64,000 bases of DNA from assembly GCA_035048495.1 (NCBI GenBank), contig JASUTR010000190.1:682001-746000 (forward strand). Direction: 5' to 3'. Below are positions 1-13,500 of the stretch, in pieces. Every line of letters begins with the position of its first letter. Within the stretch, counting starts at the first letter, position 1. Made by a program: the position numbers and the translations under genes. The notes beneath the pieces are model-generated. The model searched no databases and was not told the DNA's origin. It saw only the letters and a list, made by a program, of their open reading frames with translations. The DNA comes from Euptelea pleiosperma (Eukaryota; Streptophyta; Magnoliopsida; Ranunculales; Eupteleaceae).

Positions 1-3000
1 GATTTCGTAATGTAACACACAAACTGTGTCGAATTAAACACATTGACGCATGGATGGAGCTAACTTGTTTCAACTGTCCCGTATCTTCTTCCAACACTTC
101 AAATGTGTTGAACCAATAGTGATGGAAGAGTTTGATTCCAATTACGAGGTCTGGTTGCGCAAAAGTCACAAGTTATAGGCTTCGGAATGTAACACACAAA
201 CTGAGTCCAATTTGATACGTTGACGCACGGATGGAGTTAACTTGTTTCGACTGTCCCAAATCTTGTTCCAACACTTAAAATCTGTTGAAACAATAATAAT
301 GGAAGAGTTTGAGTCCAATTACGAGGTCTGGTTACGCAAAAGTCACAAGTTATAGGCTTCGGAATGTAACACACAAACTGAGTGCAATTTGAGACGTTGA
401 CGCACGGATGGAAGAGACTTGTTTCTGCTATCCCAAATCTTGTTCTAACACTTAAAATCTGTTGAAACAATAGTAATGGAATAATTCGAGTCCAATTACG
501 AGGTTCGGTTGCGAAAAAGTCACAAGTTATAGGCTTCGGAATATAACACACAAACTGAGTCCAATTTGAGTCGTTGACGCACGGATGGAGCTAACTTGTT
601 TCGACTGTCACGAATCTTGTTCCAACACTTCAAACGTGTTGAAGAAATAGTAATGGAAGAGTTTGAGTCCAATTACGAGGTCCGGTTGCGAAAAAGTCAC
701 AAGTTATAGGCTTCGTAATGTAACACACAAACTGAGTCTAATTAAAGACATTGACGCACGGATGGAGCTAACTTGTTTCGACTGTCCCGAATCTTGTTCC
801 AACACTTCAAATGTGTTGAAACAATTGTAATGGAAGAGTTTGAGTAAAATTACGAGGTTCGGTTGCGATAAAGTCACAAGTTATAGGCTTCGGATTGTAA
901 CACACAAACTGAGTCCAATTAAAGACATTAACGCACGGATGGAGCTAACTTGTTTCGACTGTCCGAATCTTGTTCCAACACTTAAAATGTGTTGAAACAA
1001 TAGTAATGGAAGAATTCAACTATAATTACAAGGTCCGGTTGGGAAAAAGTTACAAGTTAAAGGCTTCGGAATATAACACACAAACTGAGTCCAATTAAAC
1101 ACATTGACGCACGGATGGAGCTAACTTGTTTCGACTGTCCCGTATCTTCTTCCATCACTTCAAATGTGTTGAAACAATAGTGATGGAAGAGTTTGAGTCT
1201 AATTACGAGGTCCGGTTGGGAAAAAGTCACAAGTTATAGGATTCGTAATGTAACGCACAAACTGTGTCCAATTAAACACATTGACGCACGGATGGAGCTA
1301 ACTTGTTTCAACTATCCCGTATCTTCTTCCAACACTTCAAATGTGTTGAAACAATAGTGATGGAAGAGTTTGATTCCAATTACGAGGTCTGGTTGCGCAA
1401 AAGTCACAAGTTATAGGCTTCGGAATGTAACACACAAACTGAGTCCAATTTGAGACGTTGACGCACGGATGGAGTTAACTTGTTTCGACTATCCCAAATC
1501 TTGTTCCAACACTTAAAATCTGTTGAAACAATAATAATGGAAGAGTTTGAGTCCAATTACGAGGTCTGGTTATGCAAAAGTCACAAGTTATAGGCTTCGG
1601 AATGTAACACACAAACTGAGTCCAATTTTAGACGTTGACGCACGGATGGAGTTAACTTGTTTCGACTGTCCCAAATCTTGTTCCAACACTTAAAATCTGT
1701 TGAAACAATAGTAATGGAAGAGTTTGAGTCCAATTACGAGGTCTGGTTGCGCAAAAGTCACAAGTTATAGGCTTCGGAATGTAACACACAAACTGAGTCC
1801 AATTTTAGACGTTGACGCACGGATGGAAGTAACTTGTTTCGACTATCCCAAATCTTGTTTGAAGACTTAAAATCTGCTGAAACAATAGTAATGGAAGAGT
1901 TTGATTCCAATTACGAGGTCTGGTTGCGCAAAAGTCACAAGTTATATAGGCTTCGTAATGTAACACACAAACAGAGTCCAATTTTAGACGTTGACGCACG
2001 GACGGAGCTAACTTGTTTCGACTGTCCCAAATCTTGTTTGAACACTTAAAATCTATTGAAACAATAGTAATCGAAGAGTTTGGGTCCAATTACGAGGTCT
2101 GGTTGCGAAAAAGTCACAATTTATAGGCTTCTGAATGTAAGACACAAACTGAGTCCAATTTGAGACGTTGACGCATGGATGGAGCTAACTTGTTTCGACT
2201 GTCACGAATCTTGTTCCAACACTTCATATGTGCTGAAACAAAAGTGATGGAAGAGTTTGAGTCCAATTACGAGGTCCGGTTGCAAAAAAGTCACAAGTTA
2301 TAGGCTTTGGAATATAACACACAAACTGAGTCCAATTTGAGACGTTGACGCACGGATGGAGCTAACTTGTTTCGACTGTCACGAATCTTGTTCCAACACT
2401 TCAAATGTGTTGAAAAAATAGTAATGGAAGTGTTTGAGTCCAATTACGAGGTCCGGTTGCGAAAAAGTCACAAGTTATAGGCTTCGTAATGTAACACACA
2501 AACTAAGTCCATTTAAAGACACTGACGCACGGATGGAGCTAACTAGTTTCGACTGTCCCGAATCTTGTTCCAACACTTCAAATGTGTTGAAACAATAGTG
2601 ATGGAAGAGTTTGAGTCCAATTACGAGGTCTGGTTGCGCAAAAGTCACAAGTTATAGGCTTCGGAATGTAACACACAAACTGAGTGCAATTTGAGACGTT
2701 GACGCACGGATGGAAGTAACTTGTTTCTGCTATCCCAAATTTTGTTCTAACACTGAAAATCTGTTGAAACAATAGTAATGGAAGAGTTCGAGTCCAATTA
2801 CGAGGTCCGGTTGCGAAAAAAGTCACAAGTTATAGGCTTCGGAATAAAACACACAAACTGAGTCCAATTTGAGACGTTGACGCACGGATGGAGCTAACTT
2901 GTTTCGACTGTCATGAATCTTGTTCCAACACTTCAAACGTGTTGAAAAAATAGTAATGGAAGAGTTTGAGTCCAATTACGAGGTGTGGTTGCGCAAAAGT

Positions 3001-5309
3001 CACAAGTTATAGCCTTCGGAATGTAACACACAAACTGAGTCCAATTTGAGACGTTGACGCACGGATGGAACTAACTTGTTTCGACTATCCCAAATCTTGT
3101 TCGAAGACTTAAAATCTGTTGAAACAATAGTAATGGAAGAGTTCGAGTCCAATTACGAGGTCCGGTTGCGAAAAAGTCACAAGTTATAGGCTTCGGAAAA
3201 TAACACACAAACTGAGTCCAATTAGAAACGTTGACGCACGGATGGAGCTAACTTGTTTCGACTGTCACGAATCTTGTTCCAACTCTTCAAATGTGTTGAA
3301 ACAATTGTAATGGAAGAGTTTGAGTAAAATTACGAGGTTCGGTTGCGATAAAGTCACAAGTTATAGGCTTCGGAATGTAACACACAAACTGAGTCCAATT
3401 AAAGACATTGACGCACGGATGGAGCTAACTTGTTTCGACTGTCCAAATCTTGTTCCAACACTTCAAATGTGTTGAAACAATAGTAATGGAAGAATTCAAG
3501 TCTAATTACAAGGTCCGGTTGCGAAAAAGTTACAAGTTAAAGGCTTCGGAATATAACACACAAACTGAGTCCAATTAAACACATTGACACACGGATGGAG
3601 CTAACTTCTTTCGACTGTCCCGTATCTTCTTCCATCACTTCAAATGTGTTGAAACAATAGTGATAGAAGAGTTTGAGTCCAATTACGAGGTCCGGTTGCG
3701 AAAAAGTCACAAGTTATAGGCTTCGTAATGTAACACACAAACTGTGTCCAATTAAACACATTGACGCACGGATGGAGCTAACTTGTTTCAACTGTCCCGT
3801 ATCTTCTTCCAACACTTCAAATGTGTTGAAACAATACTGATGGAAGAGTTTGATTCCAATTACGAGGTCTGGTTGCGCAAAAGTCACAAGTTATAGGCTT
3901 CGGAATGTAACACACATACTGAGTCCAATTTGATACGTTGACGCACGGATGGAGTTAACTTGTTTCGACTGTCCCAAATCTTGTTCCCACACTTAAAATC
4001 TGTTGAAACAATAGTAATGGAAGAGTTTGAGTCCAATTACGAGGTCTGGTTACGCAAAAGTCACAAGTTATAGGCTTCGGAATGTAACACACAAACTGAG
4101 TGCAATTTGAGACGTTGACGCACGGATGGAAGTGACTTGTTTCTGCTATCCCAAATCTTGTTCTAACACTTAAAATCTGTTGAAACAATAGTAATGGAAG
4201 AGTTTGAGTCCAATTACGAGGTCCGGTTGGGAAAAAGTCACAAGTTATAGGCTTCGTAAGGTAACACACAAACTGAGTCCAATTTGAGACGTTGACGCAC
4301 GGATGGAGTTAACTTGTTTCGACTGTCCCAAATCTTGTTTCAACACTTAAAATCTGTTGAAACAATAGTAATGGAAGAGTTTGAGTCCAATTACGAGGCT
4401 GGTTACGCAAAAGTCACAAGTTATAGGCTTCGGAATGTAACACACAAACTGAGTCCAATTTGAGACGTTGACGCACGGATGGAAGTAACTTGTTTCGACT
4501 ATCCCAAATCTTGTTCGAAGACTTAACATCTGATGAAACAATAGTAATCGAAGAGTTTGATTCCAATTACGAGGTCTGGTTGCGAAAAAGTCACAAGTTA
4601 TAGGCTTCGGAATATAACACACAAACTGAGTCCAATTAGAAACGTTGACGCACGGATGGAGCTAACTTGTTTCGACTGTCACGAATCTTGTTCCAACATT
4701 TCAAATATGTTGAAAGAATTGTAATGGAAGAGTTTGAGTAAAATTACGAGGTTCGGTTGCGATAAAGTCACAAGTTATAGGCTTCGGAATGTAACACACA
4801 AACTGAGTCCAATTAGAAACGTTGACGCACGGATGGAGCTAACTTGTTTCGACTGTCACGAATCTTGTTCCAACACTTCAAATGTGTTGAAACAATTGTA
4901 ATGGAAGAGTTTGAGTAAAATTACGAGGTTCGGTTGCAATAAAGTCACAAGTTATAGGCTTCGGAATGTAACACACAAACTGAGTCCAATTAAAGACATT
5001 GACGCACGGATGGAGCTAACTTGTTTCGACTGTCCGAATCTTGTTCCAACACTTCAAATGTGTTGAAACAATAGTAATGGAAGAATTCAAGTCTAATTAC
5101 AAGGTCCGGTTGCGAAAAAGTTACAAGTTAAAGGCTTCGGAATATAACACACAAACTGGGTCCAATTAAACACATTGACACACGGATGGAGCTAACTTGT
5201 TTCGACTGTCCCGTATCTTCTTCCAACACTTCAAATGTGTTGAACCAATAGTGATGGAAGAGTTTGATTCCAATTACGAAGTCCGGTTGCGAAAAAGTCA
5301 CAAGTTATA
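1..5309 (+). repeat. HOR A, copy 1 (about 30 monomers)
   Basis: Position 1 matches 5310, and the match continues without a break for the whole unit. The offset is 5309 up to about 1944 and 5307 afterwards, because this copy carries an extra TA in GTTATATAGG at about 1941-1950. Reading the two copies side by side, the only other difference I found is CGCACGG here against CGCAGGG at about 5888. The unit contains most monomer classes of the window, including the EcoRI-bearing class (GAATTC at 1012, 3492 and 5083) and the GAGGCTGG 1-bp deletion class near 4397. The left boundary is set by the window, so the true unit start is unknown. Confidence 0.92.
167..343 (+). repeat. Representative 177-bp monomer
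   Basis: One complete unit, read from one CACAAGTTATAGG to the next. In order it holds: CACAAGTTATAGGCTTCGG; GTAACACACAAACTGAGTCC; a variable AATT-TGATACGTTGACGC segment; ACGGATGGAGTTAACTTG; TTTCGACTGTCCCAAATC; TTGTTCCAACACTT; a short inverted repeat around CAACA...TGTTG; AATAATAATGGAAGAGTTTG; AGTCCAATTACGAGGTCTGG. The start is arbitrary. At 177 bp the unit is close to the nucleosomal repeat size typical of plant and animal centromeric satellites. I do not recognise it as a named family. Confidence 0.95.
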
Positions 5310-8300
5310 GATTTCGTAATGTAACACACAAACTGTGTCGAATTAAACACATTGACGCATGGATGGAGCTAACTTGTTTCAACTGTCCCGTATCTTCTTC
5401 CAACACTTCAAATGTGTTGAACCAATAGTGATGGAAGAGTTTGATTCCAATTACGAGGTCTGGTTGCGCAAAAGTCACAAGTTATAGGCTTCGGAATGTA
5501 ACACACAAACTGAGTCCAATTTGATACGTTGACGCACGGATGGAGTTAACTTGTTTCGACTGTCCCAAATCTTGTTCCAACACTTAAAATCTGTTGAAAC
5601 AATAATAATGGAAGAGTTTGAGTCCAATTACGAGGTCTGGTTACGCAAAAGTCACAAGTTATAGGCTTCGGAATGTAACACACAAACTGAGTGCAATTTG
5701 AGACGTTGACGCACGGATGGAAGAGACTTGTTTCTGCTATCCCAAATCTTGTTCTAACACTTAAAATCTGTTGAAACAATAGTAATGGAATAATTCGAGT
5801 CCAATTACGAGGTTCGGTTGCGAAAAAGTCACAAGTTATAGGCTTCGGAATATAACACACAAACTGAGTCCAATTTGAGTCGTTGACGCAGGGATGGAGC
5901 TAACTTGTTTCGACTGTCACGAATCTTGTTCCAACACTTCAAACGTGTTGAAGAAATAGTAATGGAAGAGTTTGAGTCCAATTACGAGGTCCGGTTGCGA
6001 AAAAGTCACAAGTTATAGGCTTCGTAATGTAACACACAAACTGAGTCTAATTAAAGACATTGACGCACGGATGGAGCTAACTTGTTTCGACTGTCCCGAA
6101 TCTTGTTCCAACACTTCAAATGTGTTGAAACAATTGTAATGGAAGAGTTTGAGTAAAATTACGAGGTTCGGTTGCGATAAAGTCACAAGTTATAGGCTTC
6201 GGATTGTAACACACAAACTGAGTCCAATTAAAGACATTAACGCACGGATGGAGCTAACTTGTTTCGACTGTCCGAATCTTGTTCCAACACTTAAAATGTG
6301 TTGAAACAATAGTAATGGAAGAATTCAACTATAATTACAAGGTCCGGTTGGGAAAAAGTTACAAGTTAAAGGCTTCGGAATATAACACACAAACTGAGTC
6401 CAATTAAACACATTGACGCACGGATGGAGCTAACTTGTTTCGACTGTCCCGTATCTTCTTCCATCACTTCAAATGTGTTGAAACAATAGTGATGGAAGAG
6501 TTTGAGTCTAATTACGAGGTCCGGTTGGGAAAAAGTCACAAGTTATAGGATTCGTAATGTAACGCACAAACTGTGTCCAATTAAACACATTGACGCACGG
6601 ATGGAGCTAACTTGTTTCAACTATCCCGTATCTTCTTCCAACACTTCAAATGTGTTGAAACAATAGTGATGGAAGAGTTTGATTCCAATTACGAGGTCTG
6701 GTTGCGCAAAAGTCACAAGTTATAGGCTTCGGAATGTAACACACAAACTGAGTCCAATTTGAGACGTTGACGCACGGATGGAGTTAACTTGTTTCGACTA
6801 TCCCAAATCTTGTTCCAACACTTAAAATCTGTTGAAACAATAATAATGGAAGAGTTTGAGTCCAATTACGAGGTCTGGTTATGCAAAAGTCACAAGTTAT
6901 AGGCTTCGGAATGTAACACACAAACTGAGTCCAATTTTAGACGTTGACGCACGGATGGAGTTAACTTGTTTCGACTGTCCCAAATCTTGTTCCAACACTT
7001 AAAATCTGTTGAAACAATAGTAATGGAAGAGTTTGAGTCCAATTACGAGGTCTGGTTGCGCAAAAGTCACAAGTTATAGGCTTCGGAATGTAACACACAA
7101 ACTGAGTCCAATTTTAGACGTTGACGCACGGATGGAAGTAACTTGTTTCGACTATCCCAAATCTTGTTTGAAGACTTAAAATCTGCTGAAACAATAGTAA
7201 TGGAAGAGTTTGATTCCAATTACGAGGTCTGGTTGCGCAAAAGTCACAAGTTATAGGCTTCGTAATGTAACACACAAACAGAGTCCAATTTTAGACGTTG
7301 ACGCACGGACGGAGCTAACTTGTTTCGACTGTCCCAAATCTTGTTTGAACACTTAAAATCTATTGAAACAATAGTAATCGAAGAGTTTGGGTCCAATTAC
7401 GAGGTCTGGTTGCGAAAAAGTCACAATTTATAGGCTTCTGAATGTAAGACACAAACTGAGTCCAATTTGAGACGTTGACGCATGGATGGAGCTAACTTGT
7501 TTCGACTGTCACGAATCTTGTTCCAACACTTCATATGTGCTGAAACAAAAGTGATGGAAGAGTTTGAGTCCAATTACGAGGTCCGGTTGCAAAAAAGTCA
7601 CAAGTTATAGGCTTTGGAATATAACACACAAACTGAGTCCAATTTGAGACGTTGACGCACGGATGGAGCTAACTTGTTTCGACTGTCACGAATCTTGTTC
7701 CAACACTTCAAATGTGTTGAAAAAATAGTAATGGAAGTGTTTGAGTCCAATTACGAGGTCCGGTTGCGAAAAAGTCACAAGTTATAGGCTTCGTAATGTA
7801 ACACACAAACTAAGTCCATTTAAAGACACTGACGCACGGATGGAGCTAACTAGTTTCGACTGTCCCGAATCTTGTTCCAACACTTCAAATGTGTTGAAAC
7901 AATAGTGATGGAAGAGTTTGAGTCCAATTACGAGGTCTGGTTGCGCAAAAGTCACAAGTTATAGGCTTCGGAATGTAACACACAAACTGAGTGCAATTTG
8001 AGACGTTGACGCACGGATGGAAGTAACTTGTTTCTGCTATCCCAAATTTTGTTCTAACACTGAAAATCTGTTGAAACAATAGTAATGGAAGAGTTCGAGT
8101 CCAATTACGAGGTCCGGTTGCGAAAAAAGTCACAAGTTATAGGCTTCGGAATAAAACACACAAACTGAGTCCAATTTGAGACGTTGACGCACGGATGGAG
8201 CTAACTTGTTTCGACTGTCATGAATCTTGTTCCAACACTTCAAACGTGTTGAAAAAATAGTAATGGAAGAGTTTGAGTCCAATTACGAGGTGTGGTTGCG

Positions 8301-10589
8301 CAAAAGTCACAAGTTATAGCCTTCGGAATGTAACACACAAACTGAGTCCAATTTGAGACGTTGACGCACGGATGGAACTAACTTGTTTCGACTATCCCAA
8401 ATCTTGTTCGAAGACTTAAAATCTGTTGAAACAATAGTAATGGAAGAGTTCGAGTCCAATTACGAGGTCCGGTTGCGAAAAAGTCACAAGTTATAGGCTT
8501 CGGAAAATAACACACAAACTGAGTCCAATTAGAAACGTTGACGCACGGATGGAGCTAACTTGTTTCGACTGTCACGAATCTTGTTCCAACTCTTCAAATG
8601 TGTTGAAACAATTGTAATGGAAGAGTTTGAGTAAAATTACGAGGTTCGGTTGCGATAAAGTCACAAGTTATAGGCTTCGGAATGTAACACACAAACTGAG
8701 TCCAATTAAAGACATTGACGCACGGATGGAGCTAACTTGTTTCGACTGTCCAAATCTTGTTCCAACACTTCAAATGTGTTGAAACAATAGTAATGGAAGA
8801 ATTCAAGTCTAATTACAAGGTCCGGTTGCGAAAAAGTTACAAGTTAAAGGCTTCGGAATATAACACACAAACTGAGTCCAATTAAACACATTGACACACG
8901 GATGGAGCTAACTTCTTTCGACTGTCCCGTATCTTCTTCCATCACTTCAAATGTGTTGAAACAATAGTGATAGAAGAGTTTGAGTCCAATTACGAGGTCC
9001 GGTTGCGAAAAAGTCACAAGTTATAGGCTTCGTAATGTAACACACAAACTGTGTCCAATTAAACACATTGACGCACGGATGGAGCTAACTTGTTTCAACT
9101 GTCCCGTATCTTCTTCCAACACTTCAAATGTGTTGAAACAATACTGATGGAAGAGTTTGATTCCAATTACGAGGTCTGGTTGCGCAAAAGTCACAAGTTA
9201 TAGGCTTCGGAATGTAACACACATACTGAGTCCAATTTGATACGTTGACGCACGGATGGAGTTAACTTGTTTCGACTGTCCCAAATCTTGTTCCCACACT
9301 TAAAATCTGTTGAAACAATAGTAATGGAAGAGTTTGAGTCCAATTACGAGGTCTGGTTACGCAAAAGTCACAAGTTATAGGCTTCGGAATGTAACACACA
9401 AACTGAGTGCAATTTGAGACGTTGACGCACGGATGGAAGTGACTTGTTTCTGCTATCCCAAATCTTGTTCTAACACTTAAAATCTGTTGAAACAATAGTA
9501 ATGGAAGAGTTTGAGTCCAATTACGAGGTCCGGTTGGGAAAAAGTCACAAGTTATAGGCTTCGTAAGGTAACACACAAACTGAGTCCAATTTGAGACGTT
9601 GACGCACGGATGGAGTTAACTTGTTTCGACTGTCCCAAATCTTGTTTCAACACTTAAAATCTGTTGAAACAATAGTAATGGAAGAGTTTGAGTCCAATTA
9701 CGAGGCTGGTTACGCAAAAGTCACAAGTTATAGGCTTCGGAATGTAACACACAAACTGAGTCCAATTTGAGACGTTGACGCACGGATGGAAGTAACTTGT
9801 TTCGACTATCCCAAATCTTGTTCGAAGACTTAACATCTGATGAAACAATAGTAATCGAAGAGTTTGATTCCAATTACGAGGTCTGGTTGCGAAAAAGTCA
9901 CAAGTTATAGGCTTCGGAATATAACACACAAACTGAGTCCAATTAGAAACGTTGACGCACGGATGGAGCTAACTTGTTTCGACTGTCACGAATCTTGTTC
10001 CAACATTTCAAATATGTTGAAAGAATTGTAATGGAAGAGTTTGAGTAAAATTACGAGGTTCGGTTGCGATAAAGTCACAAGTTATAGGCTTCGGAATGTA
10101 ACACACAAACTGAGTCCAATTAGAAACGTTGACGCACGGATGGAGCTAACTTGTTTCGACTGTCACGAATCTTGTTCCAACACTTCAAATGTGTTGAAAC
10201 AATTGTAATGGAAGAGTTTGAGTAAAATTACGAGGTTCGGTTGCAATAAAGTCACAAGTTATAGGCTTCGGAATGTAACACACAAACTGAGTCCAATTAA
10301 AGACATTGACGCACGGATGGAGCTAACTTGTTTCGACTGTCCGAATCTTGTTCCAACACTTCAAATGTGTTGAAACAATAGTAATGGAAGAATTCAAGTC
10401 TAATTACAAGGTCCGGTTGCGAAAAAGTTACAAGTTAAAGGCTTCGGAATATAACACACAAACTGGGTCCAATTAAACACATTGACACACGGATGGAGCT
10501 AACTTGTTTCGACTGTCCCGTATCTTCTTCCAACACTTCAAATGTGTTGAACCAATAGTGATGGAAGAGTTTGATTCCAATTACGAGGT
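5310..10589 (+). repeat. HOR A, copy 2
   Basis: A nearly identical repeat of 1-5309. It ends in a monomer fusion: after GTGTTGAACCAATAG (about 10545) and GATTCCAATTACGAGGTGTGG the sequence goes straight into the monomer equivalent to 5458 onward. One 177-bp monomer, the equivalent of 5281-5457 with its GATTTCGTAATG variant, is therefore missing. The exact breakpoint cannot be placed, because the neighbouring monomers are identical across the junction. This is the expected outcome of unequal exchange between adjacent monomers. Confidence 0.9.
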
Positions 10590-13500
10590 GTGGTTGCGCA
10601 AAAGTCACAAGTTATAGGCTTCGGAATGTAACACACAAACTGAGTCCAATTTGATACGTTGACGCACGGATGGAGTTAACTTGTTTCGACTGTCCCAAAT
10701 CTTGTTCCAACACTTAAAATCTGTTGAAACAATAATAATGGAAGAGTTTGAGTCCAATTACGAGGTCTGGTTACGCAAAAGTCACAAGTTATAGGCTTCG
10801 GAATGTAACACACAAACTGAGTGCAATTTGAGACGTTGACGCACGGATGGAAGAGACTTGTTTCTGCTATCCCAAATCTTGTTCTAACACTTAAAATCTG
10901 TTGAAACAATAGTAATGGAATAATTCGAGTCCAATTACGAGGTTCGGTTGCGAAAAAGTCACAAGTTATAGGCTTCGGAATATAACACACAAACTGAGTC
11001 CAATTTGAGTCGTTGACGCACGGATGGAGCTAACTTGTTTCGACTGTCACGAATCTTGTTCCAACACTTCAAACGTGTTGAAGAAATAGTAATGGAAGAG
11101 TTTGAGTCCAATTACGAGGTCCGGTTGCGAAAAAGTCACAAGTTATAGGCTTCGTAATGTAACACACAAACTGAGTCTAATTAAAGACATTGACGCACGG
11201 ATGGAGCTAACTTGTTTCGACTGTCCCGAATCTTGTTCCAACACTTCAAATGTGTTGAAACAATTGTAATGGAAGAGTTTGAGTAAAATTATGAGGTTCG
11301 GTTGCGATAAAGTCACAAGTTATAGGCTTCGGATTGTAACACACAAACTGAGTCCAATTAAAGACATTAACGCACGGATGGAGCTAACTTGTTTCGACTG
11401 TCCGAATCTTGTTCCAACACTTCAAATGTGTTGAAACAATAGTAATGGAAGAATTCAACTATAATTACAAGGTCCGGTTGGGAAAAAGTTACAAGTTAAA
11501 GGCTTCGGAATATAACACACAAACTGAGTCCAATTAAACACATTGACGCACGGATGGAGCTAACTTGTTTCGACTGTCCCGTATCTTCTTCCATCACTTC
11601 AAATGTGTTGAAACAATAGTGATGGAAGAGTTTGAGTCTAATTACGAGGTCCGGTTGGGAAAAAGTCACAAGTTATAGGATTCGTAATGTAACGCACAAA
11701 CTGTGTCCAATTAAACACATTGACGCACGGATGGAGCTAACTTGTTTCAACTATCCCGTATCTTCTTCCAACACTTCAAATGTGTTGAAACAATAGTGAT
11801 GGAAGAGTTTGATTCCAATTACGAGGTCTGGTTGCGCAAAAGTCACAAGTTATAGGCTTCGGAATGTAACACACAAACTGAGTCCAATTTGAGACGTTGA
11901 CGCACGGATGGAGTTAACTTGTTTCGACTATCCCAAATCTTGTTCCAACACTTAAAATCTGTTGAAACAATAATAATGGAAGAGTTTGAGTCCAATTACG
12001 AGGTCTGGTTACGCAAAAGTCACAAGTTATAGGCTTCGGAATGTAACACACAAACTGAGTCCAATTTGAGACGTTGACGCACGGATGGAGTTAACTTGTT
12101 TCGACTGTCCCAAATCTTGTTCCAACACTTAAAATCTGTTGAAACATTAGTAATGGAAGAGTTTGAGTCCAATTACGAGGTCTGGTTGCGCAAAAGTCAC
12201 AAGTTATAGGCTTCGGAATGTAACACACAAACTGAGTCCAATTTTAGACGTTGACGCACGGATGGAAGTAACTTGTTTCGACTATCCCAAATCTTGTTCG
12301 AAGACTTAAAATCTGCTGAAACAATAGTAATGGAAGAGTTTGACTCCAATTACGAGGTCTGGTTGCGCAAAAGTCACAAGTTATAGGCTTCGGAATGTAA
12401 CACACAAACAGAGTCCAATTTTAGACGTTGACGCACGGACGGAGCTAACTTGTTTCGACTGTCCCAACTCTTGTTTGAACACTTAAAATCTATTGAAACA
12501 ATAGTAATCGAAGAGTTTGGGTCCAATTACGAGGTCTGGTTGCGAAAAAGTCACAATTTATAGGCTTCGGAATGTAAGACACAAACTGAGTCCAATTTGA
12601 GACGTTGACGCATGGATGGAGCTAACTTGTTTCGACTGTCACGAATCTTGTTCCAACACTTCATATGTGCTGAAACAAAAGTGATGGAAGAGTTTGAGTC
12701 CAATTACGAGGTCCGGTTGCAAAAAAGTCACAAGTTATAGGCTTCGGAATATAACACACAAACTGAGTCCAATTTGAGACGTTGACGCACGGATGGAGCT
12801 AACTTGTTTCGACTGTCACGAATCTTGTTCCAACACTTCAAACGTGTTGAAAAAATAGTAATGGAAGAGTTTGAGTCCAATTACGAGGTCCGGTTGCGAA
12901 AAAGTCACAAGTTATAGGCTTCGTAATGTAACACACAAACTAAGTCCATTTAAAGACACTGACGCACGGATGGAGCTAACTAGTTTCGACTGTCCCGAAT
13001 CTTGTTCCAACACTTCAAATGTGTTGAAACAATAGTGATGGAAGAGTTTGAGTCCAATTACGAGGTCTGGTTGCGCAAAAGTCACAAGTTATAGGCTTCG
13101 GAATGTAACACACAAACTGAGTGCAATTTGAGACGTTGACGCACGGATGGAAGTAACTTGTTTCTGCTATCCCAAATTTTGTTCTAACACTGAAAATCTG
13201 TTGAAACAATAGTAATGGAAGAGTTCGAGTCCAATTACGAGGTCCGGTTGCGAAAAAAGTCACAAGTTATAGGCTTCGGAATAAAACACACAAACTGAGT
13301 CCAATTTGAGACGTTGACGCACGGATGGAGCTAACTTGTTTCGACTGTCATGAATCTTGTTCCAACACTTCAAACGTGTTGAAAAAATAGTAATGGAAGA
13401 GTTTGAGTCCAATTACGAGGTGTGGTTGCGCAAAAGTCACAAGTTATAGCCTTCGGAATGTAACACACAAACTGAGTCCAATTTGAGACGTTGACGCACG

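Noticed and set aside
776..792. A true CENP-B box
   Set aside because: Two of the nine essential bases do not fit and only some monomers carry the match; kept only as a low-interest observation.
1805..2089. Overlapping open frames on both strands near 1.8-2.1 kb
   Set aside because: They arise from monomer variants plus the 2-bp insertion near 1945; the second HOR copy lacks the insertion and the frames.
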